Assembly: GCA_016283985.1 (NCBI GenBank) | Contig: JAEENZ010000180.1 | Coordinates: 1-55,019 of the forward strand | DNA: 55,019 nucleotides | Direction: 5' to 3' | Source of the DNA: Bacteroidales bacterium | GTDB taxonomy: Bacteria; Bacteroidota; Bacteroidia; Bacteroidales; UBA932 | Shown here: positions 24,319 to 33,378 of the stretch, piece by piece | Layout: the number at the start of each line of letters is the position of its first letter | Position numbering within the stretch: the stretch's first letter is position 1 | The notes under the pieces: model-generated | Told to the model about the DNA's origin: nothing | Seen by the model: only the letters and a program-made list of their open reading frames with translations | The model's database searches: none | Position numbers and translations under genes: made by a program

Positions 24319-26136
24319 TTACATCCATTGCCAACCTTCGTTCTGGCCGAGGTTGGGGTTTACATTCAGAGCAGAAAGGGGAATCGGATGGGTGTACATC
24401 ATATCATCCCAAACAAGCTTGTAGTTGTAGATAAGATAGCCGTAAGTGCCGTTGGACAGGCTCCAGTTGCTGTTGGCAGTGCCGGAAATCTTATAATTGG
24501 TTTCATTCGAGGCCTTGGCGGAAGACACCGTATATGTCTTGCCGGCCCAGGTGAATCCTGACGCCGCCTCTTCGGGCGTAATATAGATACCCCTCCATCC
24601 CTGGTGGTTGTAGCGGCGCTCGATAAGGTCCCCGAGGCACCAGCGCATCAGGTCGTCATAACGACTCTGGCCCTCAAGAGTGAGTTCCGTGGCCCTTTCG
24701 CGGCGAATCTCCAGTTGTATGTCGGTGAGGGTGGAAGGATGCTTGACATCCAGGGTGTAATAGTTGCGGAGCCATGTATCGGCCACATATCCTGCACTGC
24801 CGGGATAAATGCTGGCGACTCCTGCCCTGGTGCGCAGGGCCCCTATCGTCTGGTCCCAGATGGTCTGGGTCATGTGCCCCAGTTCCGCGGCAGCTTCGGC
24901 ATAGTTCAGCAGCACCTCCGCATAACGGATAATGGGGATGGAGTTATAGGACTTGTTATCCGCACTCATAGGTTCTTCTTCCAGCTGAACCCACTTGATC
25001 CACTCATATCCCGCACAGGTCCAGGTCCAGTTCGGAGGTAGTTCCTCATTGCTGCCGTTCAGGCGTTTCCAGGTCTGGCCGGGGGAAAGCACGGTTGCGG
25101 CGAGGCGCTTGTCGCGGCCAATGAATTCCTTGGTCACGCTCACCGCCTCTTCTGCAGGCTTGCCATTGGTCTTCAGGAACATCCTCACATATTCCTTGGT
25201 AGGAGAATAGCTGAGAGAGGAGGTGGTGGAGCAGTACTTGTAGGTGACACCATGGTTCGTGCTCAGTTCGCTGGAATAAGTGCATCCCCATATCACCTCA
25301 TCGGTGGGAAGGGTGGCGGAAACAAACAACGAACGGTAATCGCTGTTCAGCGAGAACGCCTTTGTGTCTATAAGTTCCTTGGCATACTTTTCCGCGAGGG
25401 AGAGCAGTTCGTTTGCGCTTTCATATTCCCCGTTCCAGGGCTTGCCCGTGGAAGGATTGACGCTGTGGTACTTCCGGTATGTGCCTTCGAAGAGGAATGC
25501 GTGCGATGCAAAAGCCAGGGCCACATATTTGTTCACGTACACCCTGCCGGCGGAGTTGATGCCCTGGCCGGAAGTGAGGCAGTTTTCGCAGGCGAACTCA
25601 AGGTCTTCCTTCATCCTGTGCCAGATGTATTCCCTGTCCTGGCGCGGGCCGTAGAGTATAAGGGAATCGGAAGGCTGGATGACCTTATCGATGAAATAGA
25701 TATCGCCGAAGACCTTCATGCGCTTGAGTGTTATCCACGTGCGCCAGAAGCGGGCCACACCTTCGTAATGGTTGTAGATTTCGGAGGAAACATTGTTCTT
25801 GCAACGCGGCATATTCTCTATCATATACGCCACACGGCGGTTGAAGCTCCAGGTGCTGGAGTTCCAGTTGGTCGCCTGGGCGGCGGTAAATGTGCCCCAG
25901 AAGAAGTCATAGGATTGCCGTGTGCCGCAGAAATCGGTGTAACGGTCGCTGCCGAGAGCCATATCGGAAGCACCCGGCAGGGCGGAATTGATCAGGCCGT
26001 TCGCATATAATTCAAGGTCGGACTCAGATGCGAAGAAGGTCTCGGCTGCGAATTTGTTGGCAGGAGTCCTCTCGAGCCATTCACTGCAGGAGCAGGCGAT
26101 AAGCGCTGCAAATATGATTATTATATGTTTTTTCAT
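24319..26136 (-). CDS. susD: SusD-family surface glycan-binding lipoprotein
   Basis: A 605-residue RagB/SusD protein: lipoprotein signal (MKKHIIIIFAALIACSC), then SEWLERTPANKF and TEXTFF-like AAETFFASESDLELYANGL, the typical SusD opening. The middle has TPR-like helices (VAYMIENMPRCKNN, FWRTWITLKRMKVFGDIYF) and the C-terminus has the LEIRRERATELTLEGQSRYDDLMRW block and a final HPIPLSALNVNPNLGQNEGW, all hallmarks. It forms the lid over SusC and captures the oligosaccharide. It follows susC by 11 bp. SusD sequence alone does not reveal the glycan. Confidence 0.95.
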   Translation of the reverse strand: MKKHIIIIFAALIACSCSEWLERTPANKFAAETFFASESDLELYANGLINSALPGASDMALGSDRYTDFCGTRQSYDFFWGTFTAAQATNWNSSTWSFNRRVAYMIENMPRCKNNVSSEIYNHYEGVARFWRTWITLKRMKVFGDIYFIDKVIQPSDSLILYGPRQDREYIWHRMKEDLEFACENCLTSGQGINSAGRVYVNKYVALAFASHAFLFEGTYRKYHSVNPSTGKPWNGEYESANELLSLAEKYAKELIDTKAFSLNSDYRSLFVSATLPTDEVIWGCTYSSELSTNHGVTYKYCSTTSSLSYSPTKEYVRMFLKTNGKPAEEAVSVTKEFIGRDKRLAATVLSPGQTWKRLNGSNEELPPNWTWTCAGYEWIKWVQLEEEPMSADNKSYNSIPIIRYAEVLLNYAEAAAELGHMTQTIWDQTIGALRTRAGVASIYPGSAGYVADTWLRNYYTLDVKHPSTLTDIQLEIRRERATELTLEGQSRYDDLMRWCLGDLIERRYNHQGWRGIYITPEEAASGFTWAGKTYTVSSAKASNETNYKISGTANSNWSLSNGTYGYLIYNYKLVWDDMMYTHPIPLSALNVNPNLGQNEGWQWM

Positions 26137-26147
26137 CGTCCTGTAGT

Positions 26148-29100
26148 TTAGAAAGTAAGATTAATGCCGAAGGTGAAAGTCTTGAGCATGGGGTAGCTGT
26201 ACCCGTCGCCCGCGGTAGTGGAAGTCTGGCCGCCGAAATCGGTATCTCCCTTGCCGATCACTTCGGGATCAAACATGGAGGTATGCTTGTAGATGGGGGA
26301 GAATGTCAGCAGGTTTTCTCCGGAGAAATAAATGCGGAGCTTTTCTATATTCACTTTCTCTGTAAGTTTCTTCGGGAAAGTGTAGTCCAGCGTAAGGTTC
26401 TTTAGCCTCAGATAGGCGGCATTCTGGAGGAAGTAGTCGTTGTAGGAATTCATCGTTCCAAGACCACTGCCGGCATTCGCGGCCGCATATAGCCGGCGGG
26501 GCCAGTAGGCTCCGGGGTTGGTGACTGTCCAGTTTTCCGTGCTCTTGTCGAGGATTACCCTGTCCAGCTGGTCCTTAAGGGCGTAATCGTATGCGCGGGC
26601 GTATCCTCCCCAGAAGAAACCAGAGCCTTCTGAAGGATACCAGTCGCGATGGCCGATTCCCTGGAAGAACAGGCCGAGGCCGAGGCCGTTCCACTTCAAG
26701 TCTATATTCAGGCCGTATTGATAACGCGGCATGATGTTGCCTATGCGATCCAGGTCGCCATGATCTTCAAGCGTGCCGGCGCCGGCGGTGATTTCCTTGT
26801 TGCCGTCAAGATCCAGGAATCTGATATCTCCTGCATAGGGGGTTGTGGAGGTCAGCAGGTTGTGATATCTGTCCGGATACCATGCGGCCGCCTCTTCATT
26901 GCTCATGAACAGGCCGTCCGTGCGGAAGCCCCACAACTCGCCCAGTTCCTTACCCTCGTAAAAGTCGAAGATATTGTGGCTTTCGTTGTAGAATTGCGTC
27001 ACCCATGTGCGGCTGTCCCAGAGGCTGCCCTTGATGGAGTAGGCCAGGTCCCTTCCGGCAACCTTGAAGGAATCCCGCCAGGAGAGTGTGGTTTCCCAAC
27101 CCTTGGTGGTGAGCTGGCCGTAGTTGCCTTTAGGCGTGGCGGCACCGAGGATTGCAGGGATTTCCGGACCGGAAGAATACATGTCGTTGGTGTAACGGAC
27201 ATAATAGTCGCCGGAGAATGAGAGACGGTTGCTGAACATGTCCAGGTCCAGACCGAGGTCCCAGGTCGTAATCCTCTCCCAGGTAAGGCTGTCGGGCACT
27301 ATCGCAGGCTGCCCTGCCACGGTAACGAATCCTCCGTCGAAGATTACGCTGGTCTTTCCCACCGCCATCGTCTCCATGAAAGTGTAAGGACTGATGCCTC
27401 CGTTGCCGAGCGAACCCCAGTTTGCACGTATCTTCAGATTATCCACCGTGCCTTTGAGGGGCTTCATCCAGGGCTCTTCGGACACTCGCCATCCGGCCGA
27501 TGCGGAAGGGAACCATCCGCCCCTCTGCTTGACAGGGAAACGCGAATTGGCGTCATATCGGAGGGATCCTTCGAGGATGTATCTGCCAAGATAGGTGTAG
27601 TTCGCACGTGCGAAACCGCCCACGGTGCGCCAATTGCTATCGTACTGCTGGAGAGTTACCTCCGTGCCGTCGAACATCTCGAAACTTGTCATGCCGGGAT
27701 ACATCATCCCCATGCGGAGTATGGTTTCGGTGTCGTAGCGATGGTCTTCGAGGTTCCATCCACCGACCACGTTGAGTCTGTGAGCCTCCCCCAATTTCGG
27801 GGTCCAGGTGCCCACTACGTTGGCCGAGAGATGATTGGTTTCATAGTTGTACTCGCGCTTGTAGGAATCGGCTTCAGTCACATAATAAGTCACCACTCCG
27901 GGCTGGATACTCTGGCTGGTGGGGGCGACGTATCGCTGGGTGTGACGGGCCACGAATTTATAGGAGATGTCTCCGCGTATCTTGAATACATCCTTCACCG
28001 GTTCTACCGTGACGCCGGTGGTGGTGGTTACGGACATCGATTTTGTTTCCTGAGCTGAATTTCCTTCCACGAATGCCTCATAGCCGGAAGCGGCGGCGCC
28101 TATGGTGTAGGTTCCGTCTTCATTGTTCGTAGGCATCACGGGAAGTCCGAGCATGCCGATCTGCCACAACTGGCTTCCCACGGAAGAGTTGTTCTTGGAA
28201 AAGATCGGCTGGCTATAGTCGAAATGGTGTAGGTAGGTATTGTTGTCGACCGTGAGCCAGTCCTTAGCGTGGAGCACCACTTTAGACCTTATATTATATT
28301 GGTTGTAGTCTTCGTTCCCTATCTTGTATATGCCGTCCTGGGTGTAGTACCGGCCGGATAGGGAGTAGGACATCTTCTTCGAGGAGCCGTTGATGCTCAT
28401 CGAATGGGTCTGGGTGGTGTTGGAACGTTTGTAGAACTTGGCCAGCCAGTTTTCACTGGCAAAATACAGATAGTTCTTGCCGTTCATGTCGTAGATATCC
28501 GTATTGCCTGCATCTCTGCGGGCTTCGAACAGCTCAAGATAATTGGACGGGATATTGAAAGTGTTTATCTTTGTCGGGAGTGCGCCCGCCGCCGTCGGGG
28601 TTTCCGTGCGCCCAACCCAGAAATCATAGAAGGTGCGGGTATATTCAAGCCCGTCTGTGATGACATTGTCTTCCCACATCACTGTCCTGCGGTTGAGCGA
28701 CCAGGCTCCATTGTAGTTGATGGTGATCTTTTCGTTTTTGGCATTCTTGGTGGTCACGAGGATAACGCCGTAAGCGGCCCTCGAACCATAGATTGCAGAA
28801 GAAGACGCATCCTTGAGGACTGAAACCGACTCCACGTCGTCCGGATTCACCGAAGAGAGTTCCCCTTCCACGCCGTCAATCAGCACCAACGCGCTGCCTC
28901 CCTGTCCGATGGAATAGGAAGATATTGTGCTGGAGTTCATGTTTTTCTTCATTGTGTAACTGGTGGCACCTCCACGGATGTAGATATTGCCGCCATGGGT
29001 GGGTTTGCCATCAACCTGGAAGATGTTCAATCCCGGAACCTGTCCCTGAAGAGCACGGGAGACGTTGGCATTGACACGATCCTCCAGAGCTTCTCCGGAA

Positions 29101-29477
29101 ATCTGCTCGACACTGCCTACAAGTTGGGATTTTTTAAGGGTGCCGTAACCGACGACGACCGTTTCCTCCAGCATTTCCGCATCAAGGGCAAGTGCAAAAT
29201 CGACTGTCGTACGGCCGCCCACCGCCTGTTCGGTCTCAGAATACCCGATGCAGGAGCAGATCAGGGTGGCATTGGCGTCGACAGAGAAGGAATAAACGCC
29301 CTGATTATCCGTTGCCGCTCCGCCGCTTTCTCCACGCACGAAAAGCACCGCACCCGGAACCGGCTCACCGGTCGAGGCATCGGTTACTCTTCCCGATACG
29401 CTGATTTTCTGTCCCAACGCGCTCACGCACGATAAAGATAAAAGGACAACCAGCACTACTTTGAAAACATGTCTCAT
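26148..29477 (-). CDS. susC: SusC-family TonB-dependent outer-membrane transporter
   Basis: A 1109-residue outer-membrane importer. Signal peptide 1-22, carboxypeptidase-regulatory-like domain (about 24-100), TonB box EETVVVGYGTLKK (104-116), plug domain with VLIDGVEGELSSVNPDDVES and IYGSRAAYGVILVTTK, then a 22-strand barrel ending in TFTFGINLTF with the aromatic C-terminus. No extra N-terminal signalling (STN) domain is present, which fits regulation by a separate regulator protein. It is the first gene of the operon, with a -7 box in the intergenic region and the regulator diverging. Confidence 0.96.
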   Translation of the reverse strand: MRHVFKVVLVVLLSLSCVSALGQKISVSGRVTDASTGEPVPGAVLFVRGESGGAATDNQGVYSFSVDANATLICSCIGYSETEQAVGGRTTVDFALALDAEMLEETVVVGYGTLKKSQLVGSVEQISGEALEDRVNANVSRALQGQVPGLNIFQVDGKPTHGGNIYIRGGATSYTMKKNMNSSTISSYSIGQGGSALVLIDGVEGELSSVNPDDVESVSVLKDASSSAIYGSRAAYGVILVTTKNAKNEKITINYNGAWSLNRRTVMWEDNVITDGLEYTRTFYDFWVGRTETPTAAGALPTKINTFNIPSNYLELFEARRDAGNTDIYDMNGKNYLYFASENWLAKFYKRSNTTQTHSMSINGSSKKMSYSLSGRYYTQDGIYKIGNEDYNQYNIRSKVVLHAKDWLTVDNNTYLHHFDYSQPIFSKNNSSVGSQLWQIGMLGLPVMPTNNEDGTYTIGAAASGYEAFVEGNSAQETKSMSVTTTTGVTVEPVKDVFKIRGDISYKFVARHTQRYVAPTSQSIQPGVVTYYVTEADSYKREYNYETNHLSANVVGTWTPKLGEAHRLNVVGGWNLEDHRYDTETILRMGMMYPGMTSFEMFDGTEVTLQQYDSNWRTVGGFARANYTYLGRYILEGSLRYDANSRFPVKQRGGWFPSASAGWRVSEEPWMKPLKGTVDNLKIRANWGSLGNGGISPYTFMETMAVGKTSVIFDGGFVTVAGQPAIVPDSLTWERITTWDLGLDLDMFSNRLSFSGDYYVRYTNDMYSSGPEIPAILGAATPKGNYGQLTTKGWETTLSWRDSFKVAGRDLAYSIKGSLWDSRTWVTQFYNESHNIFDFYEGKELGELWGFRTDGLFMSNEEAAAWYPDRYHNLLTSTTPYAGDIRFLDLDGNKEITAGAGTLEDHGDLDRIGNIMPRYQYGLNIDLKWNGLGLGLFFQGIGHRDWYPSEGSGFFWGGYARAYDYALKDQLDRVILDKSTENWTVTNPGAYWPRRLYAAANAGSGLGTMNSYNDYFLQNAAYLRLKNLTLDYTFPKKLTEKVNIEKLRIYFSGENLLTFSPIYKHTSMFDPEVIGKGDTDFGGQTSTTAGDGYSYPMLKTFTFGINLTF

Positions 29478-29542
29478 GGCAATATGGTTATGTAGTTATT
29501 AATCACATTGTGGTTGCACCACAGTATAACACAGGCTCGATA

Positions 29543-29550
29543 CAAAAATA
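29543..29550 (-). promoter_or_regulatory. -7 box of the SusCD operon promoter
   Basis: Minus-strand TATTTTTG matches TAnnTTTG, 65 bp upstream of the susC ATG, so the leader would be about 59 bases. A TTG -33 box at 19-21 bp is missing, which would fit a promoter that needs its activator, the divergent regulator. Confidence 0.55.
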
Positions 29551-29644
29551 TCCATAAAGGGCACTCGTTGAACACACCTTCCCGGGAAAATAAGGTTTCT
29601 ATAAGCGATTTCTGAAACATATTTACCTGATTTTCAATCTATTG

Positions 29645-29652
29645 TATATTTG
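29645..29652 (+). promoter_or_regulatory. Upstream -7 box of the regulator gene
   Basis: TATATTTG is a perfect TAnnTTTG match 43 bp before the regulator ATG, giving a leader of about 37 bases. No TTG is found 19-21 bp upstream. Confidence 0.5.
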
Positions 29653-29661
29653 CAAGTCGTT

Positions 29662-29691
29662 TTGAAATATAAGATTAATTTCTTACTTTTG
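29662..29691 (+). promoter_or_regulatory. Consensus promoter abutting the regulator start codon
   Basis: TTG at 29662-29664, a 19-bp spacer, then TACTTTTG at 29684-29691. It is the better match of the two regulator promoters, but the ATG begins only 4 bp after it, so a transcript starting about 7 bp downstream would be leaderless or miss the first base of the gene. Confidence 0.5.
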
Positions 29692-29695
29692 CGCC

Positions 29696-31204
29696 ATGAA
29701 AAAGTCTTCTTTTCTCTGTATATGCATTATCGGCGTCTTTATTTATGCCTGTTGCCCCGCTGAACACGAAGTTTTTCTAGCCCTCGATGAAGCCATAGAA
29801 AAACAGGCCCTGTACGACAAACAATTCGAACTCCGGCAAGGCCTTTTGAGGGAAGAATACGACAGGGCAAAAAACGACTCGGCGAAGTGGGAAGCAGCAT
29901 ATGCATTGGAAAACACCTATTATATTCACGACGTTGATTCCTGTGAATACTATATACATGAAATGCAAAGGCTGCAGGGACAGGACCTTCGCCATCAAAT
30001 CATCACAGACGCCCGTTACGTACAGACTCTCTACAGGCTGGACTCGCTTCAAAAAGCATTGCAGGTCCTGGACAAGTACGACCTGTCTCTCATCCGGTCC
30101 ACGGACCCTGAAATGATAAATGCTTTCTGCAGATCATCGTATCAGGTTTTCAGGGATGTCGGGCAAAGGGACAGATTCCGGGAGGTGGTAAATCTGTGGT
30201 GGCAGACAGACAGCACCAATTCCGGTGCGATTTTCAACCATGATGTCGATTTGCGCAGAAACGGACAATACGCGGAAGCCATCCGCAATATATCGAAAAG
30301 CGTCTGTCATTCACAGAGAGACACAGCGGTGCTCTACTATTACCTGGCCCGTCTCCATGCCTTTAACAAAAACACGAATCAGGCAATCAAGTACTACTCG
30401 AAAAGCGCCGAATACGATATGTATGTGTCCGGAAAGAATTACGAGTCGCTGCTGCAACTATCCAGATTACTGTTTGAAACGGGGGACATTCGCCGTGCGG
30501 AGCATTATATGCGCATCGCTCTTGCGGATGCCAAGGCATCCAACTGGACTAAACGCTATCAGTATCTTCTGGATTCCGAATTCGTAATACTTAATACCAT
30601 GCTCTCGCAGGAAGCACAAAAAAGAAGGGCGAATCTGATTGCAATGATTGCCGTTACTTTGCTGCTTGTCATTTCCGTGATATTGCTGGTTTTCATCGCA
30701 AGGCAATCCAACAGGTTATCCTCCTCCAAAAAGAAACTGCAGGAAGTTTCTAACATCAAAGACAACTTCCTGGCCCGCTACATGGAGTCTTGTGTGGATT
30801 ATCTCAATAAGGTTGACGAATATCGTTCCACACTACGCGGAACGATGAAAGACGAGGGGTTGGAAGCCGTGAGGGCGCTGTTGCGCAAGCCATCTTTCGC
30901 CGCCGGCGAATTTAATTCGCTCCTTCAGGAGTTCGACTCTACCTTCCTTGCCATTTTTCCGGATTTCGTAGATAAGGTAAATGCGAATATGCAAGAGGGT
31001 TATCACCTCACCAAACCATCCTCCGGCACACTATCAACAGAACTTCGCATCCTCGCCCTGATAAGAATGGGGATATCCAAACGAAAAAGAATCGCCCGGA
31101 TTTTGAATATGTCGGTGGATACGGTGTATGTGTATCACAGCAACCTGCAGAAGCATTCCTTGCATACGAATGCCTCATTCGACTCGATTATCGCCGGGTT
31201 ATGA
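29696..31204 (+). CDS. Membrane TPR/HTH regulator of the SusCD locus (DUF6377-like)
   Basis: A 502-residue protein with a signal or lipoprotein-like N-terminus (MKKSSFLCICIIGVFIYACC), a helical TPR-type periplasmic region (about 40-300), one transmembrane helix (about 314-335), a short coiled coil, and a cytoplasmic LuxR-like helix-turn-helix near the C-terminus (about 445-490: ELRILALIRMGISKRKRIAR, then ILNMSVDTVYVYHSNLQ). This is the architecture of the family I recall as DUF6377, found beside SusC genes. It diverges from susC across 218 bp, so it likely senses a periplasmic glycan and switches the operon on. Confidence 0.82.
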   Translation: MKKSSFLCICIIGVFIYACCPAEHEVFLALDEAIEKQALYDKQFELRQGLLREEYDRAKNDSAKWEAAYALENTYYIHDVDSCEYYIHEMQRLQGQDLRHQIITDARYVQTLYRLDSLQKALQVLDKYDLSLIRSTDPEMINAFCRSSYQVFRDVGQRDRFREVVNLWWQTDSTNSGAIFNHDVDLRRNGQYAEAIRNISKSVCHSQRDTAVLYYYLARLHAFNKNTNQAIKYYSKSAEYDMYVSGKNYESLLQLSRLLFETGDIRRAEHYMRIALADAKASNWTKRYQYLLDSEFVILNTMLSQEAQKRRANLIAMIAVTLLLVISVILLVFIARQSNRLSSSKKKLQEVSNIKDNFLARYMESCVDYLNKVDEYRSTLRGTMKDEGLEAVRALLRKPSFAAGEFNSLLQEFDSTFLAIFPDFVDKVNANMQEGYHLTKPSSGTLSTELRILALIRMGISKRKRIARILNMSVDTVYVYHSNLQKHSLHTNASFDSIIAGL

Positions 31205-31207
31205 CGA

Positions 31208-32380
31208 TTATTTGAACAGCTTCCCGACCGCTTCCAGATATCCGAATCCCGTCACTTTGTCGGGAAGGAGGTAACTGCCCTCCACCCATTCGTTCCAGGC
31301 GTTGATCATCACGAACGGTGGCTGGGTGTCCCGGTGAGCATCGGCATAATCCTTCGCAATCCGGAGGTATCGGCCAAAGACCTCGGGACTATGGTTGAAT
31401 CGGGTTACATGCTTTTCGCCTTTCGCCGGGAAGCGGGGCGTGTCGTCCCAACCGATTGAGACCGTGGGGAACAGCGGGATGTCGTAGGCAGCATCGGTGG
31501 CTTCGCGCATGCGCACGGCATTCCCGTTGTGCTTTTCGTAATCGCAGTCGAATCCTCCCATATTATAGAAAGCGATGCTGTTGATGCCCAGCAGGGCGAT
31601 GTTCTCACGCATGTGCTCCTGTTTCTTTGCACTCGGGTCGCTTCCCCCGCCGGGAGTCAGTTGCAGGTGCAAGCCTGGAAAACCGGCCTTGCGTACTTCT
31701 TCCCGAAAGTATTCCATTGCACCCGCAGCCTCCTCGTCCGAAGAGAAGCCCTGGCGGAAAATATCTGCGTTGAACATGGCGAACACCGGGCATCCGCCTA
31801 TCTTTACATAGTTGGGCAGATGGAAGTACTGAGTTATCACCCTGTGCACTATCTTCTTCCAGTCTTCCATTCCTACGCGGGGATTGAATAATAGAGAATC
31901 GGCATCTGCACCCCACTTGTGCCAATTCCAATAGCTGTATTTTACATCATGGTTTGCATACATGATATAGAAGTTCATCTTCCGGTTGGAGGGCGCACCC
32001 AGAAAACCTTTGTCCAGGGCATCCTCCAGGTACGGGCCGCTCCAGCCGTCGGGAGCTTTATACCAGTACCAATCATAGATAAAGGTGTTTACTCCATATC
32101 TGAGCGCTGTCTTTATCCACTTCTCCACCACCTGTGGGTCATCGTCCATTTCGTATCCCCACAGGGGCTGCTTGGGCTGGTAATGGCCCTCGAAACGGGG
32201 ATTCCCTTTTTTTATGACTTCCCACTCCCCTTCTCCGTCATCCCAGAGCCATCTGTGAGCCAGGGAATCGTCGTGACAGGACGGCCATACGTATGCGCAG
32301 ACATGATAATCGTACTTACCTGAAATGCAGGCGGCAACGACTGATAGTGCTGATAAAAGAAGGGCTGCTAACCTATTCAT
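31208..32380 (-). CDS. WbsX/GH99-like lipoprotein
   Basis: A 390-residue protein with lipoprotein signal (VVAAC, Cys18). The fold signature is that of the GH99-like/WbsX family: HVCAYVWPSCHDD at the start, ALRYGVNTFIYDWYWYK, FYIMYANHDVKYSYW, GGCPVFAMFNADIF and a C-terminal INAWNEWVEGSYLLPD. Members are annotated either as glycosyltransferase WbsX or as endo-acting GH99-like hydrolases; with an export signal, hydrolase is more likely. It is the last gene of the five-gene minus-strand run, its ATG overlapping the dus stop (ATGA), and it ends 3 bp from the convergent regulator, so it may work with the SusCD locus. Confidence 0.8.
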   Translation of the reverse strand: MNRLAALLLSALSVVAACISGKYDYHVCAYVWPSCHDDSLAHRWLWDDGEGEWEVIKKGNPRFEGHYQPKQPLWGYEMDDDPQVVEKWIKTALRYGVNTFIYDWYWYKAPDGWSGPYLEDALDKGFLGAPSNRKMNFYIMYANHDVKYSYWNWHKWGADADSLLFNPRVGMEDWKKIVHRVITQYFHLPNYVKIGGCPVFAMFNADIFRQGFSSDEEAAGAMEYFREEVRKAGFPGLHLQLTPGGGSDPSAKKQEHMRENIALLGINSIAFYNMGGFDCDYEKHNGNAVRMREATDAAYDIPLFPTVSIGWDDTPRFPAKGEKHVTRFNHSPEVFGRYLRIAKDYADAHRDTQPPFVMINAWNEWVEGSYLLPDKVTGFGYLEAVGKLFK

Positions 32381-33378
32381 ATATTTCTGTATTGAATTGC
32401 TATTCCATCCAGAATCTCGGACAACTCCGCCACATCCAGAGTGGTAACCATTCGCATGCGGGTTTCCTTGAAGTCCGGCAGGCCCTTGAAATAGCAGCTG
32501 AGGTGCCGGCGCATCTCGTAGATTCCGCGCGGCTCGCCCTTGTATTGCAGCGAAAGGGCCAGCTGCCGCTTGGCGAGGGCCACCTTCTCCGGCACGGAGA
32601 GCGGCGGCAGTTCTTCGCCCGTGGCAAGGAAGTGCTTGATTTCCCGGAAGATCCAGGGATGCCCGAAGGTGGCGCGGCCTATCATAATGCCGTCCACTCC
32701 GTAGCGGTCGAAAGCTTCTTTTGCGCGTTGCGGAGTGGTGATGTCGCCGTTGCCGATGATGGGGATGTGCATTCGGGGATTGTTCTTCACCTCGCAGATC
32801 AGAGTCCAGTCCGCCTCCCCCTTATACATCTGGCAACGGGTACGCCCGTGTATGGTAAGTGCCTGTATTCCAACGTCCTGCAGGCGCTCGGCAAGTTCCA
32901 CTATTATCTTGCTGTCGTTGTCCCATCCGAGGCGAGTCTTCACGGTTACGGGTTTGCCCACCGCTTCGACCACGGCCTTGGTGATGGCCACCATCTTGTC
33001 GGGATAGCGCATCATTCCGGAACCGGCTCCGCGGCCTGCGATCTTGGTGACAGGGCAGCCGAAGTTGATGTCTATCACATCCGCCCCGTGGCCGCCGACC
33101 AGATCCACGGCATGGTCCGCCATCTTCGCCGCCTCGACCATGGATTCGGGGATGTGCCCGTAGATCTGTATGCCTACCGGCGCCTCCTCTTCCAGCGTCT
33201 TCATCTTCGCCAGGGCTTTGGACGCGTCGCGGATGAGCCCGTCCGAGGGGATGAATTCGGTGTAGACCATATCCGCCCCCTGCTCCCGGCAGAGGATGCG
33301 GAAACTGACATCCGTCACATCCTCCATCGGCGCCAGCAGCACCGGCCTCGGGCCCAGATCTAAATTCCCTATCTTCAT
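32377..33378 (-). CDS. dus: tRNA-dihydrouridine synthase
   Basis: A 333-residue flavoenzyme reducing uridines in the tRNA D-loop. It shows LLAPMEDVTDVSFR (FMN-binding, about 14-27), DINFGCPVTKIAGRGAGS with the catalytic Cys108, VKTRLGWD, IHGRTRCQMYKGEADW and IPIIGNGDITT, then the helical C-terminal domain. ATG 33378 overlaps the stop of the phosphatase gene as TAATG, and an upstream in-frame reading is rejected because it lies inside that gene. Its stop overlaps the WbsX start. Confidence 0.95.
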   Translation of the reverse strand: MKIGNLDLGPRPVLLAPMEDVTDVSFRILCREQGADMVYTEFIPSDGLIRDASKALAKMKTLEEEAPVGIQIYGHIPESMVEAAKMADHAVDLVGGHGADVIDINFGCPVTKIAGRGAGSGMMRYPDKMVAITKAVVEAVGKPVTVKTRLGWDNDSKIIVELAERLQDVGIQALTIHGRTRCQMYKGEADWTLICEVKNNPRMHIPIIGNGDITTPQRAKEAFDRYGVDGIMIGRATFGHPWIFREIKHFLATGEELPPLSVPEKVALAKRQLALSLQYKGEPRGIYEMRRHLSCYFKGLPDFKETRMRMVTTLDVAELSEILDGIAIQYRNI

